Shown here: piece by piece, positions 1-7,912 of the stretch
Layout of the letters: every line of letters starts with the position of its first letter
Position numbering within the stretch: position 1 is the stretch's first letter
From: Paenirhizobium naphthalenivorans
GTDB lineage: Bacteria > Pseudomonadota > Alphaproteobacteria > Rhizobiales > Rhizobiaceae
Reading direction: 5' to 3'
NCBI RefSeq assembly: GCF_007992095.1
Contig: NZ_BJZP01000008.1
Location: forward strand, 144,991 to 208,990
DNA: 64,000 bases
Translations under genes and position numbers: made by a program
The notes under the pieces: generated by a model
Told to the model about the DNA's origin: nothing
The model's database searches: none
What the model saw: the letters and a program-made list of their open reading frames with translations, nothing else

Positions 1-273
1 GGCGCCATCGCGGCGCGTTGGAAAGCGCCGGAGTGGGCGGCCCTGCTGATCGTCGCCCTCTTCGCGATCTTCCACGGCTACCCGCACGGGCAACTGACGC
101 TGCGCGCCGCAGATCCGGCCGCCTTCACCGTCGGCTTCGTCGTCTCAACCGGTGCGATCCATATACTCGGTATCGCTGTCGGCTATGGCCTTGGCCGTAT
201 CTGGAACGGCATGCTGGTGCGCGCGCTCGGCCTCGCCATTGCCGCCAGTGGTGTCTACTTCCTCATCACCTGA
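1..273 (+). CDS. HupE/UreJ family membrane protein, C-terminal part
   Basis: An open frame enters from the left edge and ends at the TGA at 271-273, giving the last 90 residues of a hydrophobic protein. It contains HGYPHG, the His-containing HGxxHG-type signature of the HupE/UreJ family (nickel/cobalt-related membrane proteins near urease or hydrogenase genes). A second segment around STGAIHILGIAVGYG is followed by a last transmembrane helix ending in YFLIT. The 5' end lies outside the window, so the start and operon partners (urease genes are possible) cannot be seen. The gene ends 27 bp from the convergent EamA gene. Confidence 0.75.
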   Translation, partial: GAIAARWKAPEWAALLIVALFAIFHGYPHGQLTLRAADPAAFTVGFVVSTGAIHILGIAVGYGLGRIWNGMLVRALGLAIAASGVYFLIT

Positions 274-300
274 GCGTAATCACCCTTTCGGCTAGGCTTT

Positions 301-1188
301 TCAGGCTGCGGACCGGTCGCGTCTTCTGACCGGCACCAGTCCGAGCACCAGGGCGCAGCCGGCGATAATGACGCCGCCGCCTGCCAATTGCATGATCGAC
401 AGCGGCTCGCCCAGGAAGACCGCGCCGACCAGAACGGCAGTGGCGGTGACGGCGAATTCCACGCTGATCGCCCGTGTCGCTCCAATCGAGGCGACCAGCC
501 CGAAATAGAGCACATAGGTCATTCCGCTCATAACCATGGCGGCGATCAGCAGATAACCATAATCGACGAGCCGCGGAACATGCGGCACGGGCACGACGAA
601 GAGCAATGGAAGGGTCATCAGTCCGCCGAGCAGGAAGGCGCCGATCGTCACCTCCCAGGCACCGACGCCCTTCAGCTTGTGGCTGGCATAATTGCTGCCG
701 AAGGCGGCGCAAAGGCACGCGAAGATCGTCCCGGCACAGCCGAAGACGAAGGTGGCTGTCACCGGCACCGCGGGGAAGCCGACCAGCAGAACCACGCCGG
801 TAAAGCCGATCAGCAGGCCGGCGAGCCGCTGCGGCGTGATCCGCTCCAGGCCCCAGACCTGGCCGATCAGCATGGAAAACATCGGGATGGTGGCGACCAG
901 GATCGCCGCCATGGCCGTGCCGATCAGCGGCGTGGCATAGGAAAGCCCGATCAACTGGCCGGCAACCGTGGTCGCCCCGACGACCGCATAGGCCCACCAG
1001 CCACCACGAAACTTGAGGCCGCGTCCCGTTGCCCGCGCCAGAAGAAAAAGCGTCATCCCGGCGATAAAGGAACGGAAAGTCACCGCGCCGACCCAACCGA
1101 AGGCCGCAACGATTTTGAGCACCAGCAGGAAGGACAGCCCCCAGGCGATAGCCAGGAACAGATAGACGGCAACATCCTTGGGCTTCAT
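301..1188 (-). CDS. EamA/DMT superfamily transporter
   Basis: A 295-residue, highly hydrophobic protein with about ten predicted transmembrane segments in two EamA-like halves (roughly residues 5-135 and 150-285). This is the usual layout and length of drug/metabolite exporters of the inner membrane. The start has an upstream CAGGA. Internal features such as the early AIAWGLSFLLVLKI segment and the second-half VEFAVTATAVLVGAVFLGEPLS segment match the family (EP motif near the end of the second repeat). Substrate cannot be told from sequence. It stands alone, convergent with the HupE-like gene. Confidence 0.85.
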   Translation of the reverse strand: MKPKDVAVYLFLAIAWGLSFLLVLKIVAAFGWVGAVTFRSFIAGMTLFLLARATGRGLKFRGGWWAYAVVGATTVAGQLIGLSYATPLIGTAMAAILVATIPMFSMLIGQVWGLERITPQRLAGLLIGFTGVVLLVGFPAVPVTATFVFGCAGTIFACLCAAFGSNYASHKLKGVGAWEVTIGAFLLGGLMTLPLLFVVPVPHVPRLVDYGYLLIAAMVMSGMTYVLYFGLVASIGATRAISVEFAVTATAVLVGAVFLGEPLSIMQLAGGGVIIAGCALVLGLVPVRRRDRSAA

Positions 1189-1402
1189 CGGGCGTCCTGG
1201 GAAAGCGCGGAGGGAAAAGATCGCAGTGAAAAACCGAACGCTGCCTATCGCCGGCCGAGGAACCGGTCAAGGTGGACACCGCGTTAACACGCTTCGGAAG
1301 CCGGCCCGCCTCAAATCGCTCGCTGCCTGACGCATGAGTCCAAAACCGCTTACCTCAGCCGCTCACTTTTCCCGAGCCACCTCCAGCGCCATGGTTCACC
1401 GG

Positions 1403-2410
1403 CTAAGTCAGGTAACTTTGATGTTCTCTGTACCAATTGACGAATGCCTCGACGCCAACATCCAGACGCGTGCATGGCTTTCGATTGACAAGTGCAAGCA
1501 ACAAATCGGGACTTGCGAAGGTCTGCGGTACGTCCCCCTTCTGCATCGGCAACATCTTCCGTTTTGCAGATTTGCCCATGCAGTTTTCGATTGTTTCAAC
1601 GAAGTCCAACAACCCCACGGGCTGACCACCGCCGATGTTGACTATGCGGAACGGCCCTTGTTGTGACAACGTGTCGATACCGGCGACCCGATTTTCCTCA
1701 GCGGGGCGAATGAGTGACAGGTCGACAATTGCATCCACGAGGTCATCGACAAAGGTGAAGTCGCGGCTCATCTTGCCTTCGCCGTAGATCTCGATCTCCT
1801 GGTCCTCGATCATTGCCTTGACGAATTTGAAAAGCGCCATGTCGGGTCGACCCCACGGGCCATAAACCGTGAAGAAACGGAAAGCGGTCGTCGGCACCTT
1901 GTAGAGGTGAGCGTAGCTGTGCGCCATCGCCTCCATCGCTTTCTTGCTCGCGGCATAGAAAGTCAACGGCTCGTCAGCTTTGTCCGTTTCACAGAACGGC
2001 ACTTGCGCATTGGCGCCGTAGACCGATGACGTCGAGGCAAGCATCAGGTGCCCCACGTTCAGCTTTCGGGCCACCTCAAGCACGTTCCATGAGCCGATCA
2101 GGTTTGAATCGAGATAGGCCTTCGGGTTTTCCAGACTGTAACGAACACCGGCTTGGGCCGCGAGATGGATGATCACGTCTGGCTGGAATGCACGCGCGGC
2201 ATCCATCAGCGTGTCCTGGTCCTCCAGCATTGCCTCGACGGCGCGAAACTGCGGAAACTGCACAAGGCCGGCAACCCGCGCTTCCTTCAGACGAAGGCTG
2301 TAATAGGGCGTCATCCCGTCATAACCCAGCACCTCGTGCCCCTCCTGGAGCAAACGCCGCGCCAGGTGAAAACCGATAAAACCTGCCGTGCCCGTGATGA
2401 AATAGCGCAT
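1403..2410 (-). CDS. lpsL: UDP-glucuronate 4-epimerase (NAD-dependent sugar epimerase)
   Basis: Extended short-chain dehydrogenase/epimerase of 335 residues. It has the N-terminal Rossmann motif GTAGFIG, the substrate Ser-containing STSSVYG and the catalytic YAASK (Tyr and Lys). The body resembles UDP-glucuronate epimerases (LpsL/Cap1J type), which convert UDP-glucuronate to UDP-galacturonate for surface polysaccharide. The ATG at 2410 is preferred over an upstream in-frame start because AAGGAG lies about ten bases before it. Directly upstream, and ending five bases before this ATG, is the decayed end of a UDP-glucose dehydrogenase, the enzyme that would supply its substrate. The symbol is an inference from family and context. 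Confidence 0.8.
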   Translation of the reverse strand: MRYFITGTAGFIGFHLARRLLQEGHEVLGYDGMTPYYSLRLKEARVAGLVQFPQFRAVEAMLEDQDTLMDAARAFQPDVIIHLAAQAGVRYSLENPKAYLDSNLIGSWNVLEVARKLNVGHLMLASTSSVYGANAQVPFCETDKADEPLTFYAASKKAMEAMAHSYAHLYKVPTTAFRFFTVYGPWGRPDMALFKFVKAMIEDQEIEIYGEGKMSRDFTFVDDLVDAIVDLSLIRPAEENRVAGIDTLSQQGPFRIVNIGGGQPVGLLDFVETIENCMGKSAKRKMLPMQKGDVPQTFASPDLLLALVNRKPCTRLDVGVEAFVNWYREHQSYLT

Positions 2411-2415
2411 GTCCG

Positions 2416-2640
2416 TTAGGCTCCTTGCTTTATTCTCTTCCCACGCCAAAGCAGCATGAAACCATAGGCCTCTGGCTCAGATGCTCGGTAGACGTTGCGC
2501 GGGTCGACAAACACTGGCGTTTTCCTTAGCCCCTTCAGGCGGTGAAGATCCAGTGCGCAAAAAAGCACTTCACGCGATGATCGAAATCGCCGCGATCGCG
2601 TCTTGCACCGCTTTGTCGGGACGTACGGCGAAGTCAATTT
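2416..2640 (-). pseudogene. remnant of UDP-glucose 6-dehydrogenase C-terminus (rkpK/ugd-like)
   Basis: The reading frame ending at the TAA at 2416-2418 encodes ALDLHRLKG followed by TPVFVDPRNVY and EAYGF. This fits the conserved end of UDP-glucose dehydrogenases (DL-x-RLK, then PV-x-VD-x-RN-x-Y, then GF). Just upstream, in another frame that stops at 2570-2572, AVQDAIAAISII resembles the preceding AV-x-DADA-x-VI-type segment, which suggests a frameshift near 2570. No catalytic Cys or Rossmann domain remains. The remnant sits between tRNA-His and the epimerase, matching the dehydrogenase-epimerase order known in rhizobia (rkpK-lpsL). The family call rests on a short stretch. Confidence 0.6.
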
Positions 2641-2746
2641 CCGACGCAGGATATTCCGTAGGCATTCCGCAGAATTCGAAACCAGGATTTCGACTTCTCG
2701 AACCCGTCGAAATCTCTTCGGAAGATCTGATTTTCTGTGGAAGAAA

Positions 2747-2823
2747 TGGTACGGTTGGGGGGTCTCGAACCTCCGACCTCAGGTGCCACAAACCTGCGCT
2801 CTAACCAACTGAGCTACAACCGC
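2747..2823 (-). tRNA. tRNA-His (anticodon GTG)
   Basis: Read on the minus strand, a 7-bp acceptor stem (GCGGTTG with CAACCGT) is followed by TA, the D arm GCTCAGTTGGTTAGAGC and an anticodon arm CAGGT-TTGTGGC-ACCTG. Then come a variable loop and the T arm with GGTTCGAGACC. Anticodon GTG reads His codons. The discriminator base is A73 and CCA is encoded. The base before G1 is T, not G, so the universal G-1 of tRNA-His is not encoded, as reported for a clade of alphaproteobacteria. Confidence 0.95.
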
Positions 2824-2903
2824 ACATTCGACGCTCGAAAACGTCGTGAGGCGTCACATACGGGCAGCCGACTTTTTTTTCAAGCCCTTTCTGCACGCAA
2901 CGC

Positions 2904-2933
2904 AAAAAGGGCCGGGCGAATGCCCGGCCCTTT
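2904..2933 (-). terminator. rho-independent terminator of the phasin gene
   Basis: Perfect 12-bp inverted repeat AAAGGGCCGGGC / GCCCGGCCCTTT around a 4-base loop. On the minus strand the second arm runs into TTTTT. It lies 27 bp after the phasin stop codon. Confidence 0.9.
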
Positions 2934-2960
2934 GATCCTTGGGAGGATATTGACTTGAAA

Positions 2961-3416
2961 TCAGGCGGCCTTGAAGGTCGACATGACCTTTTCAGCGGCT
3001 TCCTTGCCCGGCTTCACGACCGTTTCAGCCACCTTTTTGGCGGCTTCCTGCATGGCCTTGGCCTGTTCGACGGTGACTTCGGCCTGCTTGCGGATGAAGG
3101 AGGTCTGCAGTTCGACGAGTTCGGCGATCGACTTCACACCGAGCAGGGCTTCCATGTGCGACAGCGACATTTCGGCATTGGTGCGCAGCGCGTCGATGGC
3201 CTTGAGGCCGAGTTCGACAGTGCCAGCCTGGGCAGTCTGCATCGTGGTCTCGACGGTCTTCGTCGCATCTTCAGCGGCGGTCTTCATCTTGGCATAGGCA
3301 TCCTTCGACTGGGCTGCGCCCTTTTCGGCGAAGTCGCGGAAGGTCTCGGTCACCTTGGCCGGATCGAAGGCGGTGGCAGAGAAGGAAAAGACGTCCTTGG
3401 GGGTATTGGCAGCCAT
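2961..3416 (-). CDS. phaP: phasin family protein (PHB granule-associated)
   Basis: A 151-residue protein, almost wholly alpha-helical and rich in Ala, Glu, Lys and Thr. It has the phasin-domain pattern through SLSHMEALLGVKSIAELVEL and TSFIRKQAEVTVEQAKAMQE, ending KPGKEAAEKVMSTFKAA. Phasins coat polyhydroxybutyrate granules. The ATG at 3416 has a good AAGGAG at about -10. A tandem of palindromes resembling PhaR/AniA operators lies upstream (3495-3527) and a strong terminator follows. The divergent neighbour is a CbrA-like kinase, an arrangement I recall from S. meliloti. Confidence 0.9.
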   Translation of the reverse strand: MAANTPKDVFSFSATAFDPAKVTETFRDFAEKGAAQSKDAYAKMKTAAEDATKTVETTMQTAQAGTVELGLKAIDALRTNAEMSLSHMEALLGVKSIAELVELQTSFIRKQAEVTVEQAKAMQEAAKKVAETVVKPGKEAAEKVMSTFKAA

Positions 3417-3494
3417 TGCAATTGCTCCTTGTTTTGAGCGGGTCGCTTTCGGCGCGCTCGTATCGGTTCGATGACTTCTATATAGCACCGCCTG

Positions 3495-3527
3495 TTGTGC
3501 GTTGCAATATATTTGTGCAGTGCACAA
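3495..3527 (-). promoter_or_regulatory. tandem palindromes in the phasin promoter, possible PhaR (AniA) operators
   Basis: TTGTGCA-G-TGCACAA (3513-3527) is a perfect 15-base palindrome. TTGTGC-G-TTGCAA (3495-3507) is an imperfect copy whose centre is 19 bp away, close to two helical turns. They lie about 80-110 bp upstream of the phasin ATG. PhaR repressors of PHB genes bind TGC-rich repeats, so assignment to PhaR is an inference from context. Confidence 0.5.
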
Positions 3528-3611
3528 TGCTATTGTTACGCGTGTCACGCCGGTTAACCGTGTTCGGCAAAAGGCTCACGCTTTGCTGGACCCAAAAGCC
3601 GTGCCTAGCTA

Positions 3612-3626
3612 TTAAAAATCTGTTAA
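3612..3626 (+). promoter_or_regulatory. CtrA-box-like sequence upstream of cbrA
   Basis: TTAA at 3612-3615 and TTAA at 3623-3626 are separated by exactly seven bases, the TTAA-N7-TTAA core of the CtrA recognition site. It ends 40 bp before the cbrA ATG. The surrounding DNA is AT-rich, so a chance match is possible. Confidence 0.4.
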
Positions 3627-3666
3627 TTTGCTGTTTGTGACGGCAACTATTGTGACAGGTTTAACC

Positions 3667-6600
3667 ATGCCCGCTCCGTACCCGTTCATCGATGTCGCTG
3701 TTCACGACAGCATTCGCCCGCGCTTTGCTCGCGGCGAAGCGCTCGTCGTGTTCTCGCCCGCGCTCGACCGGGTCTTGTGGGCCAATGGCGCGGGGGCACG
3801 CTTCTTCGGCAATGCCTCCATCTACGACTTCCTCGAGGAAGGCCCGAACCGCAGCGACGTGACCTTCCGCCAGATCGAGGCGGTCGCGCGCCAGCTCGGC
3901 TCGGTTGGAGACAACCGCACGCTGATCCTGCGGGTCGCTTCTGGCTTCCAGCGCGTTCCGGTGACGGCGAGCGCCGAAATGGTCGAGATCCGCCAAGGCG
4001 AGCCGGTGGTGCTGCTTTCCCTGCCGACGCTCGGCAAACCCGGGGGGCTCGCCGAGCGCGCCGCGGAAATGCTGACCGGCTTCGACGATCCGGACACGCA
4101 TATGGCCGTGCTCGGCGGCGACGGCGAGGTCATCGTCGCATCGGCAAAATTCGCCGCGCTGGAGATCACCGCGCAAACTACCCGTACCCTTGTCACGCTG
4201 GCCGGCACCGATGCGGATCATCTGGTCAAACGGCCGATTCCAACCGGGCGGGGTTACCTGCCCGCCGCCATAGGAAAGCTGTCCGCCGATCCAGCAATGC
4301 ATCTCCTGTTTGCGGTCGAAACAATCCTCGGCACCATGGATCCGACCGACCACTTCGAGTCTGCCGCCGATAAAGCGCCGGCTGACGATCTCCCTGCGGC
4401 CGTTGCAGAGCCAGTTGCCGAACCAACCGTCTCGACTGAGACCGAAATGCGCATTGCCGCCGGCGTCGCGGCGGCAGCGGAATCCGGCTTTGCCGAGGTG
4501 GTAGACGCCATCGGCGACATCGAGGAATTCGACGGAGACGAGATCGAGGCGCTGGATGAAACGAACGATGAAGAGAGCAGCCAGGCAGCCCCCGTGGCAG
4601 AGGCAACCGCCCCTGCACTGAGCGAGGCGGCGGACGTCATCGAGGCCTTCGAGCCAGAGATCGGCCCGCTGGCGGAAACGGAAATCGACACGATCCCGAA
4701 CCTCCCCGACAGTGCGGCAGAACCCGAGGGTCGGCCTCCGGCCGCTTCCGCCCTGGCCGGCGACGTCTCAAACGCTGACGCAAAAAACGAGTTGGAGGCC
4801 CAAGCCGAGCCGCTTGCCGACGCTTTGCCGACCTCTGCCCTTGCGGAGGACACGGCTGAGGCAAGAGCGCCGGCGACACCGGCCGCCGCGATACACACAG
4901 GCGACGCGCCAGCTGGCAGCTTCGCCTTCTCGCCCGAACGCCGCGCCACCCGCTTCGTCTGGAAGATCGATGCCGACGGCCGGTTCTGCGATGTGTCCGG
5001 CGAATTCGCCGAGGCCGTGGGTCCGCGAGCCGCCGCCATCAACGGCGTTGCCTTTGCCGATCTGGCCGCCCTCTTCAACCTCGATCCCGATGGCAAGATC
5101 GGCGAACTGCTGCAGAGGCGAGACACCTGGTCAGGCAAGACGATCTATTGGCCAGTCGAGGGCACGACTCTGATGGTGCCGGTCGATCTCGCCGCACTGC
5201 CGACCTATACCCGCAACCGCGACTTCGACGGCTTCCGCGGCTTCGGCATCGTGCGCATGGCAGATGCGATCGAGGACCCGAACCGGACCGGCCTGACCTT
5301 CGTGGAAAGCGCGCCTCACGCTGTCTCGACAGAGACCGAGACCCGCGAAACGCCGACGCAACCCGCCCCGGCCTTCTCGCTGCTCGACGAACTGCCGGCG
5401 GACGAAGAGGAAACCGACACCCTCATGGTCGAAAGCGGGATCGACGATGAGCCGGAAACGGAGATGGCGTCTGGCGAACCAGAGATGTCGTCATCCGATA
5501 CGCCTTCATCTGCCGAGCTGACGCAGGGCCCCTTGCCATCCAGCACGACCGATGATCAGACCCAGACGGGAGAGCCCGAAATCTTTGCGCCACCGGCGGA
5601 TATGACCGACGTGACCCGTAGCGCCGCTGTGGCACCGCCCGCACTGCAGATCAGCGAAACGCCCGGCCGCCGCCATTCCGACAAGGTGGTGCAGCTTGAG
5701 TTGCGTCGCGCGCACGGCAGGGACGGACTGACCCCCGGCGAGCAAGCCGCTTTTCTCGAGATCGCCCGCAAGCTCGACCCGCAGGGTCTGAGGGAAAAGG
5801 CTGCGGAGGCACTGGGCGAAATTCGCCGCCACGAAGCCGCCGAAGCGACCCGCCATGCGGTTGAGTCGGAGAAGGTCACGCCCTTTGCCAATGCCGACGA
5901 AAGCGACCATGAGCATGTAGAAGTATCCGCAGAAACACCGGATGCCGGTGCTGATGCAGCCGCTGCGGCAGAAACAGTGCTCCAGGCGCCTCACACCTTA
6001 CCGGCGCAAGACGAGCTCGCCGCGGAGCCTGGGCTGGGCCAAGAAGACGCCGTGGCCGAAGATTTCGCCACTCTGCGGCTCAAGCGCGACAATACGCTAA
6101 GCGCGGAGATCGTCGACCTGATGCCGGTCGCGCTGCTCGTCCACATCGGCGAACGGTTGATCCACGCCAATCCGGAATTCCTTAACCTCACCGGCTACGC
6201 TTCCGTCGAAGAACTCGACACCGCCGGCGGGCTCGATGTGCTAATCCAGCGCCAGGACCTCGAGGGCGCGAGCGAAGAGGCGGGCCGGGTGGTGATCGTT
6301 CGCGCCGACGACCGGCTGGTGCCGGTCACCGCGCGCCTGCAATCGGTCCGTTTTGAGCGGGCGACCGCGCTGATGCTGGCGCTGATCCCGGCAGCAGCCG
6401 CCGTGCAAGGCACGCCGGAAAAGCCAGCCGAGGTGGAAGCTTCGACCGTGGCACCGCTTTCCGGTGGCGAGCCCCAGGGTCAGACCGGTCAGGCCGGCGC
6501 AGAACACCTCGCCCGGCTGCAGGTCGAGGTCGACGAATTGCGTTCGATCCTCGAAACCGCGACGGACGGCGTCGTCATCCTCGAAGCCGACGGTGACATC

Positions 6601-7635
6601 CGCTCGATGAACCGGGCGGCAAGCGCCTTGTTCAACTTTGACGAGGCGGAAACGCGCGGCAAACCCTTCGTCATGCTCTTTGCCCACGAAAGCCAGAAGT
6701 CGATCCTCGACTATCTCGGCGGCCTTTCCGGCCACGGCGTGGCAAGCGTGCTCAACGATGGGCGCGAGGTGATTGGTCGCGAGGCCTCCGGTGGCTTCCT
6801 GCCGCTGTTCATGACGATCGGCAAGCTCACCTCGTCGAACGGCTATTGCGCCGTGATCCGCGACATCACACAATGGAAGCGGACCGAGGAGGAATTGCGC
6901 AACGCCAAGCGTGCCGCCGAAACGGCCAATGCACACAAGAGCGACTTCCTCGCCCGCGTCAGCCACGAGATCCGCACGCCGCTCAACGCGATCATCGGCT
7001 TTGCAGACATGATGGCGAATGAGCATTTCGGTGCGCTCGGCCATCCGCGCTATGGCGAATATGCCAATGACATCGTGCGCTCTGGCCGTCACGTGCTGGA
7101 TATCGTCAACGACCTGCTCGACATTTCCAAAATCGAGGCCGGCGAGATGGATCTCGACTTCACCGCCGTCGGTCTCAACGAGACGGTGCAGGCGGCGGTC
7201 TCGATCGTCCAGCCGCAGGCCAACGGGCAGCGCGTCATCGTCCGCACCGCCCTGTCGCAAGCCGTGCCCAACGTCGTCGCCGACATGCGCTCGATCAAGC
7301 AGATCGTCCTGAACATCCTGGCCAACGCCATCCGCTTCACCCCATCGGGCGGCCAGATCATTGTGTCGACGGCCTACGAGGCCAACGGCAGCGTCGTGCT
7401 GCGGGTCCGTGACACCGGTGTCGGCATGACCCGGACCGAGCTGGAACAGGCGATGAAGCCGTTCCGCCAAGTGCATACGGGCAGCCGTAATCGCGGCGAT
7501 GGCACCGGCCTTGGTCTGCCGCTGACCAAGGCCATGGTCGATGCCAATCGCGCCAATTTCTCGATTTCCTCGGCCCCCAACGAGGGCACACTGGTCGAGA
7601 TAACCTTCCCGTCACAGCGCGTCCTGGCGGATTGA
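3667..7635 (+). CDS. cbrA: multi-PAS sensor histidine kinase, CbrA/PdhS family
   Basis: A 1322-residue kinase without obvious transmembrane segments. The N-terminal part (about 1-230) is PAS-like. An Ala/Glu/Pro-rich acidic linker follows, then PAS-like regions near 428-545, 812-905 and 961-1085. The HisKA phosphoacceptor motif SHEIRTPLNAIIGF has its His at about residue 1100. The ATPase domain carries NILANAIRF (N box), DTGVGM and GTGLGL. The RYGEYANDIVRSGRHVLDIVNDLLD segment after the H box is typical of the DivJ/PleC/PdhS/CbrA group, which controls DivK and, through it, CtrA in cell-cycle and envelope regulation. Adjacency to a phasin gene supports CbrA. The ATG at 3667 is chosen over an upstream start because the conserved N-terminus begins there; the ribosome site is weak. 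Confidence 0.85.
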   Translation: MPAPYPFIDVAVHDSIRPRFARGEALVVFSPALDRVLWANGAGARFFGNASIYDFLEEGPNRSDVTFRQIEAVARQLGSVGDNRTLILRVASGFQRVPVTASAEMVEIRQGEPVVLLSLPTLGKPGGLAERAAEMLTGFDDPDTHMAVLGGDGEVIVASAKFAALEITAQTTRTLVTLAGTDADHLVKRPIPTGRGYLPAAIGKLSADPAMHLLFAVETILGTMDPTDHFESAADKAPADDLPAAVAEPVAEPTVSTETEMRIAAGVAAAAESGFAEVVDAIGDIEEFDGDEIEALDETNDEESSQAAPVAEATAPALSEAADVIEAFEPEIGPLAETEIDTIPNLPDSAAEPEGRPPAASALAGDVSNADAKNELEAQAEPLADALPTSALAEDTAEARAPATPAAAIHTGDAPAGSFAFSPERRATRFVWKIDADGRFCDVSGEFAEAVGPRAAAINGVAFADLAALFNLDPDGKIGELLQRRDTWSGKTIYWPVEGTTLMVPVDLAALPTYTRNRDFDGFRGFGIVRMADAIEDPNRTGLTFVESAPHAVSTETETRETPTQPAPAFSLLDELPADEEETDTLMVESGIDDEPETEMASGEPEMSSSDTPSSAELTQGPLPSSTTDDQTQTGEPEIFAPPADMTDVTRSAAVAPPALQISETPGRRHSDKVVQLELRRAHGRDGLTPGEQAAFLEIARKLDPQGLREKAAEALGEIRRHEAAEATRHAVESEKVTPFANADESDHEHVEVSAETPDAGADAAAAAETVLQAPHTLPAQDELAAEPGLGQEDAVAEDFATLRLKRDNTLSAEIVDLMPVALLVHIGERLIHANPEFLNLTGYASVEELDTAGGLDVLIQRQDLEGASEEAGRVVIVRADDRLVPVTARLQSVRFERATALMLALIPAAAAVQGTPEKPAEVEASTVAPLSGGEPQGQTGQAGAEHLARLQVEVDELRSILETATDGVVILEADGDIRSMNRAASALFNFDEAETRGKPFVMLFAHESQKSILDYLGGLSGHGVASVLNDGREVIGREASGGFLPLFMTIGKLTSSNGYCAVIRDITQWKRTEEELRNAKRAAETANAHKSDFLARVSHEIRTPLNAIIGFADMMANEHFGALGHPRYGEYANDIVRSGRHVLDIVNDLLDISKIEAGEMDLDFTAVGLNETVQAAVSIVQPQANGQRVIVRTALSQAVPNVVADMRSIKQIVLNILANAIRFTPSGGQIIVSTAYEANGSVVLRVRDTGVGMTRTELEQAMKPFRQVHTGSRNRGDGTGLGLPLTKAMVDANRANFSISSAPNEGTLVEITFPSQRVLAD

Positions 7636-7912
7636 GGCGACGGGCGGGGCAGCAACCATGAGCGTTCGCCCCCTCTGCTGAAGGGCTTGTCCAAAGGCCA
7701 AGCCTCGAAGCATCCGCTCCAACTGCAAAGGCTGGCGATCGTTGCTTGTGACATTGCTCGCCACAGGCGGACAGCGACGTCCTTTCGTGCGCACAGGGCC
7801 GGAATGACAACCCATTGCCAGATCCGCAGCAGCACAGCCGTATCTGGCACCTTGCCCAAACCCGTTTCCTTCCCCGTCGGTTTCGGTTAGACCGGCTCAA
7901 ACACGGTCGCGT

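Noticed and set aside
388..1287. Long plus-strand ORF opposite the EamA gene
   Set aside because: It is polar, rich in Arg, Asp and Gly with no domain, and is the antisense shadow of a clear transporter.
6241..7476. Long minus-strand ORF opposite the cbrA kinase core
   Set aside because: Shadow of the conserved histidine-kinase domains; no independent evidence.
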